64,000 bases of DNA from Patiria pectinifera (lineage: Eukaryota > Echinodermata > Asteroidea > Valvatida > Asterinidae), in assembly GCA_029964075.1 (NCBI GenBank), contig CM057136.1, forward strand, positions 9,424,001-9,488,000, written 5' to 3'. Below are positions 37,522 through 48,835 of this stretch, in pieces (within the stretch, counting starts at the first letter, position 1; each line of letters starts with the position of its first letter). The translations under genes and the position numbers were made by a program. The notes below the pieces were generated by a model. That model was not told the DNA's origin. It saw nothing but the letters and a program-made list of their open reading frames with translations, and searched no databases.

Positions 37522-37816
37522 GGTTTTTTTTTTCTTTTTTCAAGCTTGGATTGTACAGACAAGGTGGGGTACTATTTTGCTTTTTTTGGTGTCCTCATGT
37601 ACATTGGTATCCTCCATAATTAGCCTTGGTGCTCTCGATCATTTGCCTTGGTGCAATTTCCCATTCCTGGTGCTCTTTGGGAAAAAAATTGAGGAAGTTT
37701 GGCAATAGAGGGCGCTGTTGGAGCTACCGTGGAACATTTTGGAAAAAAAAGATTGACGCACATGATTAAAATCGACGCGCGTGCTGACCACAGACCGACT
37801 TATTTTTTTGTTGGCC
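37522..37816. mobile_element. PIF/Harbinger-type MITE H1 (TTA target)
   Basis: Flanked by TTA (37519-37521 and 37817-37819); the single TTA of the empty site is at 4531-4533 in copy 1. The right end reads …GTTGGCC. It shares TTCAAGCTTG, TTGTACAGACAAGG and a GACGCGCGTGCTGACC region with H3, but its left part is shorter, as if the segment after GG had been deleted. A 3-bp TWA target and GGCC ends are the PIF/Harbinger signature. Confidence 0.75.
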
Positions 37817-37922
37817 TTATACCGGTTTACATGAACATGTAACAATTAAAAACTTAATAAAACATTTTCTTGAATTAAAATTCCTCAATAAAATAATAAA
37901 ATTTACTTCAATATGAACCTCA

Positions 37923-38298
37923 GGCCAAAACAAAAAAGTCTCCGGTTTCTGGTATGGAGCTTGCCCAAAAAGTGGTGCAGCGACGTGGCTTTTATTTTTT
38001 TTTACCTGATTTTTTTGCTTCAAATGTCGGCTGATGACTGCAAATGGTGCCCGACTAAACTTAGTGCAAATGGGAATCCAGAGAGGTCACATAAAGCATA
38101 TTCTCGACCATACCCAATCTAAAAACACGTTAAAATTGTGCAGCAGCAGGATTCCAGTCAAATTAGCGAGTTTGGCGGTTTTGATACATCATCATTCATT
38201 GAAAAAATAACTTTTTCATTTTGCCGACGCGCATGGCTACGGCGACGCGCGCGCATACCAGAAACCGGAGACTTTTTTTTTTTGGGGGGGGGGGGGCC
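37923..38298. mobile_element. PIF/Harbinger-type MITE H2
   Basis: Begins GGCCAAAACAAAAAAGTCTC, ends in the inverted GAGACTTTTTTTTTTT plus a G run and GGCC. The flanks TCA and TAA are a slightly decayed 3-bp target; the empty site in copy 1 is at about 4634-4636. Subterminal arms carry CCGGTTTCTGGTAT and its inverse. Non-coding. Confidence 0.75.
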
Positions 38299-38715
38299 TA
38301 ACTGAAGTTATAAAGATGATACATGTACATGTAAACTGCATTTCATTTTCCCCCAAGTTAACTGGAACCAAAAACTTCAACATTTTTATCTGAACGCGGA
38401 CGGCCGGCCGGACGGGCATTCCAGCGGATGGACAGTTCTGGGGTAGGAGCATTGTTGTCCCATTGTCCCTATTTTTAAAGATTTCGTTGCGGGGTTCCCT
38501 TTTTTCTAAAGATTGTATTTGTGGGGTACCTCGAACAAAGGACGGGTACCCATCAAGTGGTCCCTGGTAAGGGCGGACGGACGGAAATTGGTATTACATA
38601 GGCTCGCTTCTGCTTCGCAGCTCGCCAAAAATGACGGTTTCATTTTTGAGTTGAACTTCAATGGCTTTTTTTTCACTGCTAGAAATACTTAAAGGGGAGG
38701 CAAAAATCGCTGACG

Positions 38716-38971
38716 TATGAAGCCCGGGAAGGGACAGGGTGGAGTTTTTTTTGGGAATTTCCTAATTCGCTCGCACGAATGACTAATTCGTAAGACGAAT
38801 TAGCAAACTCCAGTAATTCGTTCGCACGAATGACTAATTCGTTCCCACGAATTACGAATAGGAATTCGTGCGAACGAATGACTAATTCGTGCGAACGAAT
38901 GACTAATTCGTGCGAACGAATTAGGAAATTCCAAAAAAAAAATTCCACCCTGTCCCTTCCCGGGCTTCATA
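38716..38971. mobile_element. 256-bp hairpin element with 21-bp palindrome array (TGCGAA centre)
   Basis: Ends TATGAAGCCCGGGAAGGGAC and its inverse, flanked by CTGACG at 38710-38715 and 38972-38977. Copy 1 has the empty site CTAACG at 5196-5201. The inside consists of 21-bp units, a TTCGTGCGAACGAA-type palindrome plus TGACTAA; the arms carry centres TTCGCA and TGCGAA, reverse complements of each other, so the strand can fold into a long hairpin. It inserted after the segmental duplication. Confidence 0.85.
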
Positions 38972-40279
38972 CTGACGCGCAAAAAAAAGTAAACAAACGG
39001 GCGTTTTCAACATTTTTCTGGAAATGTCAGACATTTTGTCGGGATTTTCTTGGACCCAGAAAACACTACGATTTGACAATCTCCGGATGAAAGTGCACCT
39101 GAAACTTCGATAATAATTGCAAGCGTTACCAGCTATTATCCTTGTTTAAGGTATGGCGGACACAATAAGAGGGCGCTATTTGAAGTGGGTAAATTTGAGT
39201 CACTACAAAAGAGTTTACCCACTCAAAGTCACTTTGTAAACCCATGGAATGAATATTATTCAGTATGCACTGCCGACAATTTTGTTCTACAACACTATAT
39301 AAAATTCCAAAAAATATTGCATGAAACTTTTCAAATATCCAATATACCTTACTTAATTATCTTAGCAAATCTGGTATGCACTATTTTCTTTTTAGAAATA
39401 AGCATTATTATATATAGATTATTACTCTTTATTAATTGTCCTTTTCCACATGGTTAAGCATGAATCTCAGTAACTGGTGGAAATAGATAAAAACCAATTG
39501 TAACTAGAAATATTCCTTAGCAAATTGTGTTTCGGGTTCCCCCCCTTCTTTTGTCTTCCCCCCCCTTTCCTTTGACTTTTGAAGTGGTTAAATGTAATCG
39601 ACACCATTTGCAAACACTCAAACATAAAACTATCAAAATATCATGAATTATCCTACTTACATTTCAGAAAATAAAAGGATATAAAGCATACTGTGAAATA
39701 ATTTCCGCCCAGTATTCTGTCTTTTTCCAGGCAAAAAGAATAACCATCAATTCATCGCGATGGTAAGGATCAAACCTTCAAACAGCCAACAAAAACACGC
39801 TTTGCGTGAGAAAAAAATAAAGATGCATTGTTACAGTTTTTTCAAAAGTATGACATCTACTGTACACAATTTCGACATTTTCTTACTGAGTTTTGAATTA
39901 ATAACCTGCTTTCAGATTTATTATTTATTGTTTCGTGAAAACGCAAATATAAACTTGTTCTGCAAATGGTAACCATTACCTTAAAGCCAATGAAATTAAT
40001 TGAATATTTATTCAGAGACATGATGGAGAAAGTTTGGCATATCACGACACAAGCCTTTTTCTTCCACGTCTCTTTACTGTGTTAAATTTATACATGTATT
40101 CATTCAATAAAAGCACTTTAGATAGAGTGTAAGCGTGCACCTGCTGTGTTGTGTTGTTTCTAGATATCATTTATTACTGTCAGTGATCTTTTAAGGTGTC
40201 TCGTGGCCTTACATGTATCTTTCAAGACTACATTTGTGCTGGTCCCAGAGGGCCAGCCTAGTGTGCTCCAAAGCACGCA

Positions 40280-40600
40280 CGCACTGACCGACCGACCGGA
40301 CCGGACTGACTGTCTCTTGTGATTTAAACCCGACCCGACCTGACCAGATCTGACCTGACCTGACCTGACCTGACCTGACTGTCCTGTCCTGTCCTGTCCT
40401 GACTTGACCTGATCTGATCGACCTGACCTGACTGACCTGACCTGACCTGACCTTATCTGACCTTACCTTACCCACTGACATGACTGACTGTCTCTTAAAT
40501 CAAGACTTGAATAAACCCGACCCGACCCGACCTGACTGACCTGACCTGACCTAGCTGACCTGACTGGCTGTCTCTTAAGATTTAGACTTACATAAGCCCT
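40280..40600. repeat. TGACC array, duplicate copy
   Basis: Counterpart of 6515-6915, with longer uninterrupted runs of CCTGACCTGACC and a CTGTCCTGTCCTGTCC subarray not seen in copy 1. Confidence 0.85.
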
Positions 40601-40740
40601 GTACCGTGGCCCCCGAAGAAATGACCGAGTTAACTCTTTAGACCCCTCAGACCAAGTTGGTCTGAGACCACCTTTACTAGAAGTGCCTAGTCATGTTTTC
40701 TTTCGTGGTAGCTGTAAACCAACTTTGAGCTAATAGTTAA

Positions 40741-42600
40741 CAAGTAAATCAGAAACCCCAAAAAGCTGGCAGAACAATTAAAAGCAACTTTTGGTAAGAT
40801 CCAGAGAAAGAAAAACAGTTTTCCCATTAAACTCTTACTGGTTTAAGATGAAATTAAAAGAATATTTTCCAAAAATAATTAGTTTCTCTCTCGATACAGG
40901 GGCAAACACGTCTGAACTGGCGTCCAAGTCTAAGATATTAAAACTCCTTGCCAAAAAAACCTAAAAACCTACTGGAAACACATAATTCCGTTAAAAAAAG
41001 TGAAGATGTAAATATTTGTGCACTTAGAAGTTAAAACTTCTTGCCAAAAACCCACTTAAACACTGCTACGAGCACATAATGAAGTACCGAAGTGAATACG
41101 TCATGCGCACAAAATGTGTGTGAAAGACATTACACGCGCGCGAGTACATGTTCGTTTGCACTACGCTTTCTGGTTCTAATTGACGTCACACTTCGGTACT
41201 CCATTCCTTTGTCCCCATCGAACGTACAATCATATGCATACGCATAGGAAGCCGCCACAGCTGGAGACTTGATGACAAATCATTAGATAATCGTATTTTG
41301 TCTGTGAACTTCAGTCGAACTCCATCGGCGCGGCTGGTATAAGACTAGTACGTTATCGGCCGGGTTGCGACATAATACGACTTGACGGGTTCGTTCTCGG
41401 AACGATATTCTACGGAAGCGTACTTAGGACATGACCGAAAATATTTTTTAGGCCCACTACTTCGCCCCGGGCGGATAACTATTTCGCCCGGGCGGATTAC
41501 TATTCCGCCCTAAATACACTTCCGTAAAATGAGGACCCGTTCATTCCGTTACATGGGGAGTTCTTCTCAATACGTCGGGACATATCGGGCGGATCGGGCG
41601 ACGTTTTAACGGCCAAATCCCTCAGCTTGGTCAAATGTGTATAGAAATAAAATGTATCATTGTGATATATACTTGATTTATTTGAGTCGTGTATGCCCTA
41701 TAATGAATTTTTGAATGTTACACAACACAAAGCACAAACCCTCGAAGTAATGAGAATGACCTTCCGTAGCGGCCTAGAATACACGCTGGAATCTGAACCA
41801 ATCAGAGTGCTCGCATAGAATTCGCTAGCGATTTAAAATACTCCCATACGTTGTGTACACAATAGAAAACATTTTCGCCAAGTCGGTTATTGAACATCAA
41901 TAGTCAGCATCATTTGGTCTGGGAACCAGGCTACGCCACTGATCTCTGTCTTACTAATGGAGATCAATGACTAACGTGTATAGATCAGTGGGCTACGCAC
42001 ATTGCAGTGATATTTTTTGTGCGTGGAACCAGTAACCGACTGGGCACCAAGTCTACCACAGCCGCCAAAGCGCTAGGGGCGCTATCACCAAAACAGTTAC
42101 ATCACATCAGTATCTTAATATATAGGAAAGAGAAAGGAAAGCACAAGTCATGAATAAACATGAGGCACAGTTTTCCAATCGACTTTCCAATTAGCTCGAC
42201 ACATTCTGACATTAATGAATGAAATATCTTCAATCTATAAATATTCATCGGCTTATTCATATTTTGTATTGAGACATTAGCCAATGATAAGCCCCGGCCC
42301 TCTATGTCTCCCCAATCACAATTGTTTCTTTTCCAACTTCGTCCCCTGTATGTACTGTACATGTACATGTACGTCATGTACGTGTATATAGACCCACTGG
42401 GGCATGGGAGGGAGATGGTTTTTCAGTAGACTTGGAACCCGGGCGTTTGTAGCGGTTTAGGCCGTGCAGAGGCAGCAGGGTACCAGGTGTACTATATTGG
42501 CTCTATAACACGCCGCGGGCGTCGATTACCAATCGCTATAAAAACTGGACTATTCAACCACTGGACTCCAAGACTACGAGGACCGCAGCCTGTGATGTGA
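40741..42600. other. No gene seen; decayed duplication and one small element
   Basis: Faint similarity to 7061-7500 continues (CATTCCTTTGTCC, and GGGCGCTATCACCAAAACAGTT against GGGCGTTATCAACAAAGCAG at 7443). The small element at 41411-41526 is annotated separately. TACATGTA words cluster at 42345-42385. Confidence 0.5.
41411..41526. mobile_element. 116-bp MITE with CCCGGG-centred palindrome units
   Basis: Inverted ends TACGGAAGCGTACTTAGG and CCTAAATACACTTCCGTA (TA included). It encloses two and a half units of a TTCGCCCGGGCGGA palindrome followed by the 7-bp spacer TTACTAT, a 21-bp period in the exact unit. Its termini match those of the larger element at 60898-62682 (TACGGAAGCGTAG), linking the two as one family. 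Confidence 0.75.
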
Positions 42601-44600
42601 TGTCTGCCCAAACCCGATGTTTTTCTTTCGCTCGTATCCCCCCCCCCGCCCTGCAAACAGGGCGGGGGTACGAGTGAATGTTTTTCTCAGCTACCTCACG
42701 TGACAGGCACACACCCTCGTATGTCACATGTCATCCACCTCATCCAAAAAACGACAAAACCACGGCCATGTTTATGGCTTCCAAGACTGCAACATGTCTT
42801 TCCCAACAGCATATCAGCTGGCAAAACACAAGGAAACTGAAGGTCACCAGTGCAAAAGAGGAAGACCGACAACTTCACGCCGTCACTGAACTACATGTAG
42901 AAACAAATGTACATGGGTATACCTGTACATGTTCAAGTATATGTACATGCAAGTGCATGTACATATACATGTTAAGTTTTTTATTAATCGAAATTAGGGG
43001 TGGGTGGGTGGGGCAAAACATTTTGGAAAAAAAAGTGGAAATTTTAAAACATTGAACATTCTGAATGGCCCCTTATATTATAGCCTTACTTTTTTGATGA
43101 AATTTGGCCCAAATATGACTTTTCTGAAAACGATGCAGAAATTCCTTTAGAGGTAAGAGGAGCATCAATCAACCTTCAAATACCCAATATTTTGCAGATT
43201 TGGGCAAAAATCATGGATTTTTAGAGGAAAAAATTCTCATTTTGGACTGATTTCACCCCAAATTTTCGTCCAAATTTCATTTTGAAAAGCACATCTGTCC
43301 AGAAATCGAATTGAAATGTGTTCTAGGGTCCTATGGGCATCTTTCCAGCAAGTTTGAAGCAATTTGATTTTTTGGCCAAAATTAAGGAAAAAAATGCAAG
43401 GGTTAAAAGACAAAATTATAGCTGCGGCTGTTTAAAGGGTTGAGGCAGTAAAATGGGTCCGAAGTAGCATACGCCGGCCAAATCAAATGCCCTCAAATTC
43501 TTCAGTACTTGAGCATATTGTGGGCCATGCGCTTGAGGGTTCGTAAACAGTGAGGGTGGAAGCCGTGCACAGGAACGTGAGCTTGTATTTCTGTGCAATT
43601 CGCATAAAATTGGGGCTCTAAAAGCGCTCTATTTTGCATTGGAGTGTAGGCGCCGTTTTTCAAAATGGCGATGAGTGATCATATTTGAATCTCCCAACTT
43701 ACAATCAGATTACCACCAAAAAATGAGGAAAAATAGAAAGACGATCCAAATAAGCTTTATTTTTAATGCATGTTTCGAACACCTGATAGAGAGCAAATTG
43801 TGATTATTTTCTTGAATTTCTAAAGTGGGGAAATTTATCATTGGAGTCTACGGCAATTCATTGCACCTATAGGGGCACTGTTGAAAGCGGACACTCTCCT
43901 TGGCAGTAGGTGGCGCTCTTCATCCCTGCCGACTGACGAGACAAGCTTTTTACGACCGGCCGATGTCGCTGGCCCGATTTTTCTTCGCACATCCCCGCCT
44001 GGCTCGCTCTTAAAATCTGTAGCTAGCAGTTTGCCGTTTGCCACTCTGCAAACACCCCTCTACCGCTGTGCCACTGGCCAGAGGTGGATGAAATTAGTGG
44101 CGCACGCGGGGGGGGGGGGGTGTTTAACCCCTCCCACATGCAGAGGTTGCTAATTTTTAATATTTTTTTTTGGGGGGGGTTCATTTTTTCGGTCCACGAA
44201 TTGACCGATATGTATGTGGCATATTTTCGAGTGTTATAATAGGGGTGTAAGTGGCGCCACCAACGTCAATATGTTTCCCCCTCCCACAAAAAAAAACCCA
44301 CCCAATTTGTTTGAAAAAACAACCTCCCCAAAATTCCCAAAATTCCCATCCAAATGAGGGCGCTCATGATGGCGCCTCCTCCATGATGCTACTTTGTATG
44401 AAATGTCTTGAAGCAATCGCAAGAAAATCAGGGTGATGGGGCTTGACACTACTTGGGTAAAATTCAACTATCCCCGTCAACCAGAATCCTTACCTTTTTC
44501 CAGAGGGGAAATCATGCTAACAAGTAAAAACAGGGGACAAAAAATGAAGCACTTCGTGCAAGCCATTGCTGGACGCGTCTGGTGCACTTTTCAAACAATA
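42601..44600. other. No gene seen
   Basis: A+T-rich, non-coding looking sequence with a TACATG-rich patch (about 42905-42975), a purine/pyrimidine-rich stretch, and G/C homopolymers at 42640, 44110 and 44160. Frames up to about 125 codons lack recognisable domains or splice support. Confidence 0.5.
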
Positions 44601-44619
44601 AAGTCTAAAAACTCCCAGG

Positions 44620-46710
44620 ACGTTAATGTTCAGTTTATGTGCCTACATGGCAATCACCCACCCGGCCCCCTCTCCTTCCCCTGTAAGATTCATCTGTTGA
44701 CACCACTTTCTCTGCAAATCCTGACTCGAAATCGCCGCCATTGGTGCGTATCAGACGGTTACACCAAGGGCGATGCGTACTCGGTGCTTTGCGCTTCAGC
44801 GAACTATACAACTGAAATACAATGAATAACTGAACTTAATAATTTAAGTCTAATTTATTATGCCTAATTCACCATATGTTGGGCGAGAAGACGATGCAGA
44901 AAGCTAGCAATTAATGGTTGTGCTTCTTTGTTGTATTTTTCCGGTGTTACTGAATCATAAATGAACGAATCTCACTTTATGATTCAATTTACGACAGAAA
45001 AATTACCAAAAAGGTAATGACAATGAAGCGTTCTATGAAATTAATACCAAATTGTTGTTATCAAGGCCCAACATTTCGATTTTTATATAAGATGTTTATC
45101 TTATTTTTGAAAAGGGATGCCTTTCTAGGATGAGTGCTCCATACATCAAAGGGCATGTAGCAATTGTGTGTCCCCATGTTCATTCAGCAACGACTGATTT
45201 ACCGCCTTTTCAGTACTTCACTGTCTCATGCTGATTGAGTAGTGTGACTGCGTTCAAATATCATTGTTTCCTGTGACTTTCGAGTCTAGCTTATCTGGAC
45301 ACGAAAGCCTTGTGTCTTGAGTTTAAGTTATACATTTATTTTACAGACAAAGTCTCAGTTACTATACTCTCTTATTTACCCGATTCTACCGGGTGTGAAG
45401 TTTGCCTTTAGGTACACAATCATTACAAAGTAATACATGATGGAGGAAAATTGTAAAAAAAAATATTGTGAATAACCTCAGTAAAGCACTTCGGTATTTC
45501 GATGAAGTAGTCCAGATCTAAGGTCAGTCGGGATAATATAACCGATGTGATGTTGAGGCCGGTTTAAGGCCGGTTCATTATAATGGAGACCAGTGGTTGT
45601 TCCCCCTAAAGTATGGCCGTCGATGTCGGCACATGCGCGTACAGCGAGTGCGTTTTTTTTTAATTTTTTTTTTTTAATATAACTCTATTTTCTTCGCCAT
45701 CGACGTTACTTTTTAGCGCGTCCATACTCAAAGAGAACATTCTCTGCAAAGTGAAAAAACTACCGGGACTTTAATGTTCAGTTTATGTGCCTACATGGCA
45801 ATCACCCCCCCCCCGCCCCCTCGCCTTCCCCGTGGAGATTCATCTGTTGACACCACTTTCTCTCCAAATCCTGACTTGAAATCGCCGCCATTGTTGCGGA
45901 TTACACCGAGGGTTATTCGTACTCGGTGCCTTGCGCTTCAGCGAACTATACAACTGAAATACAATGAATAACTGAACTTAATTATTTAAGTCTAATTTAT
46001 TATGCCTAATTCACCATATGTTGGGCGAGAAGACGAGGCAGAAGGCTAGCAATTAATGGTTGTGCTTCTTTGTTGTATTTTTCCGGTGTTACTGAATTAT
46101 AAATGAACGAATCTCACTTTATGATTCAATTTACGACAGAAAAATTACCAGAAAGGTAATGACAGTGAAGCGTTTTATGATACAAATACCAAATTGTTGT
46201 GATCAAGGCCCAATATTTCGATTTTTATGTTGGATGTTTGTCTTATTTTTGAAAAAGGATGCCTTTCTAGGATGCTTCATACATCAAAAGGCAGTTAGCA
46301 ATTTTTTGTCTGCATATTCATTAAGCAATGATTGTCTTACCCCCTTTTCAGTACTTTACTTGTCTCATGCCGATTGAATATTGTTACTTCTTTCAAATAT
46401 CATTGTTTCCAGTGACTTTCGAGCCTAGCTCTAATATCTGGACACGAAAGTCTTGTCTGTACGTTAAATTAGTTAATTTTACACACAAAGTCTCAGTTAC
46501 TCTCTTGTTAACCCGATTCTACCGGGTTTGAAGTTTGCATCTAGGTAGGCCCTACACAATTATTATAAAATAATACATAATGCAGGAAAATATTGTTAAA
46601 AAAAGAGTATTTTGAATAACCTCAGTAAAGCACTTCGGTATTTTGATGAAGTAGTCCAGATCAAATGTCAGTCGGGATAAAATAACCGATGTGATGTTGA
46701 GGCCGGTTTA
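44620..46710. repeat. ~1.14-kb tandem duplication
   Basis: The segment from about 44622 to 45600 repeats from about 45766 to 46710, with substitutions and small indels. The first copy is interrupted near 45600-45765 by an unrelated stretch with a T-rich run. Part of it (near 44690-44790) is an inverted relative of 24880-24960 and 60060-60160. Frames inside are not conserved as proteins between the two units. Confidence 0.75.
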
Positions 46711-46711
46711 A

Positions 46712-47030
46712 GGCCGGTTCATACTCGGCGCGAAAAGCGAACGCGATAGCGAATTTGTGACGTCAGGGCAGTTTTAAAAGTTGAGCACATTTCAACTCCG
46801 TCGAATTTCGTAGCGAATGCTTCGTGACGTCAAATTTCCATCGCATGAAGTATGAACCGACCACGATACTTCACACGAATGCGAATGCGAAACGAATTTG
46901 GAGTCATGAAACATTCGCTGCAAAATTCGCCGGAGTTCAAATGTGCTCACCTTTTGCGAAATTGCAGCGCAAAAATTTGCCATGACGTCCCAAATTTGCG
47001 TTCGCATTTCGCTTTGAGTATGAACCGGCC
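46712..47030. mobile_element. MITE with GGCCGGTTCATACTC termini
   Basis: GGCCGGTTCATACTC at the left and GAGTATGAACCGGCC at the right are exact inverted ends. Subterminal GCGAAAAGCGAACGCGA faces TTCGCATTTCGC. The interior carries two perfect TGACGTCA palindromes. The first unit of the adjacent tandem duplication keeps only a stump of the left end (near 45570). No coding frame. Confidence 0.75.
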
Positions 47031-47060
47031 TGAAACAGAAGTGACGTCATGATGACGTCA
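46758..47060. promoter_or_regulatory. Cluster of four TGACGTCA (CRE-type) palindromes
   Basis: Perfect TGACGTCA occurs at 46758-46765, 46825-46832, 47042-47049 and 47053-47060. The first two are inside the MITE and the last two just outside it. This 8-bp palindrome is the CREB/ATF consensus. The nearest start of a secreted-protein exon is about 710 bp downstream. Regulatory function is inference only. Confidence 0.3.
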
Positions 47061-47134
47061 TAGGTATCACATCACAAGCGAGTTTAGTTTCACAAGATTT
47101 ATTCATTTATAACTCATAGTGTGAGATTTCAACT

Positions 47135-47299
47135 ATGTTTTGGACCCAGGTTAATGATTGGTTTGAGAGGACTCTTAATTTAAACATACGCTTAGACAAT
47201 AAGGCTATACTTTTCTGTGTAATTAAAAAAATCGTGGAAGGCTCTCAACCTGATCCTTATTTGGTGTCGTTTACACATTTAGAAGATGAAGATGAATGA
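47135..47299 (+). pseudogene. Possible LINE reverse-transcriptase C-terminal remnant
   Basis: A 54-codon frame reading FWTQVNDWFERTLNLNIRL, then KAILFCVIKK and a stop. The pattern Phe-Trp…Val…Trp…Leu-Asn-Leu…Ile-Leu-Phe resembles the segment after the reverse-transcriptase domain in non-LTR retrotransposons. No start context or upstream domain remains. The match is from memory of the family pattern and is weak; it could be chance. Confidence 0.35.
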
Positions 47300-47772
47300 T
47301 AGCAGACCATCCCTTGCACTATTGAATCTTGTTTAAATCGTTATTTTAGTTTGGAAAAGCACATCTCGATTACAAATGGATCTATTGCAAAATGTCATAC
47401 AAAATGGGACTCCTTTGAAGTACTGTGTCAAAATTAACTCTGTATTCCCAAATGTGTTATAGGTCAAGATATTTTGCGACATTGCCTTGGTTTCTTAAGT
47501 GATTTTTGTATAGCTGAGAAGTTGCTTTGAGGTTGAATACAATATTTCCTCCAAGGGAAAATAAAACAATCCCGAACGTCACATGACATTGGGTTTCGCT
47601 CTGTCATGATCGTCGATGAACCAACGCCAAACAATATCCACTGTTATACGGTTACCGTGGAAACTATGTGACGACAGCAAGTGATATCCCAAACATTAGG
47701 CGTATCGTGCCAGGGAGTGGTGCTCTGCCCGTTTTGATTGCAGATATCAAAGTGAAGACCTGCTGGCTGGTC

Positions 47773-47956
47773 ATGAAAAACCCGCGTAAAATGTGGGTCT
47801 TCAGTTGGACTTTGGGGCTTTTTAGTTCCTTCGTTATTCTACCTGTGCGAGGGAACACGTGTAGTGCAATGGTCCAGGCTGCACCCGGTGATGATCTGAC
47901 CGCACTTCGTAACAAGGCTTTCGCATCTTTCAGAGCCCAGTGCCGTGGTAAAAAAG
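47773..47956 (+). CDS. Signal-peptide exon of a second secreted protein
   Basis: Begins MKNPRKMWVFSWTLGLFSSF: a basic n-region (K2, R5, K6), a hydrophobic core to about residue 23, and a likely cleavage after VRG (residue 27). The mature part starts NTCSAMVQAAPGDDLTALRN and ends AQCRGKK. The donor AAAAAG|GTAAGT at 47957 matches consensus perfectly and leaves phase 1. That is the phase of the F5/8C exon at 63912, so this is plausibly the first exon of a paralogous F5/8C protein. Alternatively it splices to 48018 and encodes a 73-residue secreted peptide. Upstream in-frame Met codons exist, but would push the signal sequence inwards. Not homologous to the exon at 10341. Confidence 0.55.
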
Positions 47957-48017
47957 GTAAGTAATTCTACTCCATAAAAATATGTTAAAAGTGCAACTAA
48001 CGTATGATGTCTTACAG

Positions 48018-48055
48018 GGAAATCTCAGAAATGTGGTGGTTGTGATAATTACTAG
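48018..48055 (+). CDS. Candidate short second exon (Cys-rich tail)
   Basis: After a 61-bp intron (GTAAGT … CTTACAG, with a CTAAC branch-like motif at 47998-48002), phase-1 joining to 47956 gives GKSQKCGGCDNY and a TAG stop. The result would be a 73-residue precursor with four Cys, at positions 30, 57, 67 and 70, and a 46-residue mature peptide. Against this, the intron is shorter than others here, and the alternative join to 63912 is equally in phase. Without splicing the frame stops two codons after the donor. Treat as a hypothesis. Confidence 0.3.
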
Positions 48056-48429
48056 CATGAAACTAAAATGATCTGTTTGCTGGCGTTTTGCGATCCGTGT
48101 GCAAATTGGTAGGCCAAGTAACTGTAGTGTTAGTTTTCTTTATCATATTTAAAATCGAGCTTCATCTTATCGAATAGACATTTAAAGGACCGTGCAATGG
48201 AGTTTTTCCCATGATTCGAATTCGTTGGAATGCAATAACTTTTCGAACTTCAGGCTTTTCCGCCAACTTTGCAGATTGGCTTTTCCGCCATCAACGGAAA
48301 AGCCAATGTTTTTTGTTTTTTTATTTTGGCTTTTCCGCATAGTTGCAGAAAAGTATTTCTTTTTGTTCCTCGTCTATGATTATGCGTCAAGGAGGGCGCT
48401 GTAAGATCTACCGGCTTAACATCGTATAG

Positions 48430-48835
48430 GGGTGCACCCAATCAAATAAATTTCCATAGACAACAGTGTAAATGCCCATACTTCAAAATTCTGTTAAAAA
48501 TACTCAAAACTCTCACATGTGTTCAGGCTGCACAGAAAAATCTTTTATTTTATTTTCAATTTTTGTTGGGTTGACATATGACTTTTCGAGACATTCTCAC
48601 CCAAATAAAAACGACCCCTAAAATTAGTGATGTTTCCCAAAATGGAAAAGTAGCCATCTTGAAAAGGGATCCCTCCACATTATGGCTTAATAGCGCCACT
48701 TTCGGGCCCGATTGCATCCAAAATGCTCTAAATTGGAAGCCCTAAGTCCGGGCCAGAGGTGTATTGCCATATCTCTTGAATCTCCCGATTCCATGGCTCT
48801 CAGAACTCTCTAATATAGAAGAATTTGAGTGTATA
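48430..48835 (-). repeat. Dispersed repeat, inverted copy of 7930-8340
   Basis: Shares, in inverse orientation, the words around CACCCAATCAAATAAATT, CTGTGCAGCCTGAAC and CCATGGCTCTCAGAAC with the upstream region of the first gene. The frame seen at 7935-8252 is not preserved here, which argues against it being coding. Confidence 0.7.

Larger units (their letters stand above)
33929..40740. repeat. 3' copy of the ~7 kb segmental duplication
   Basis: Repeats 1-7060 in the same orientation with scattered substitutions and indels. Compared with copy 1, it lacks the 271-bp hAT element at 2249 and gains three insertions: 37522-37816, 37923-38298 and 38716-38971. No gene is supported. Confidence 0.9.

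Noticed and set aside
44433-44825. 130-codon frame in the 1.14-kb tandem repeat
   Set aside because: The second unit (45774-45971) breaks and changes the frame; no domain or splice support.
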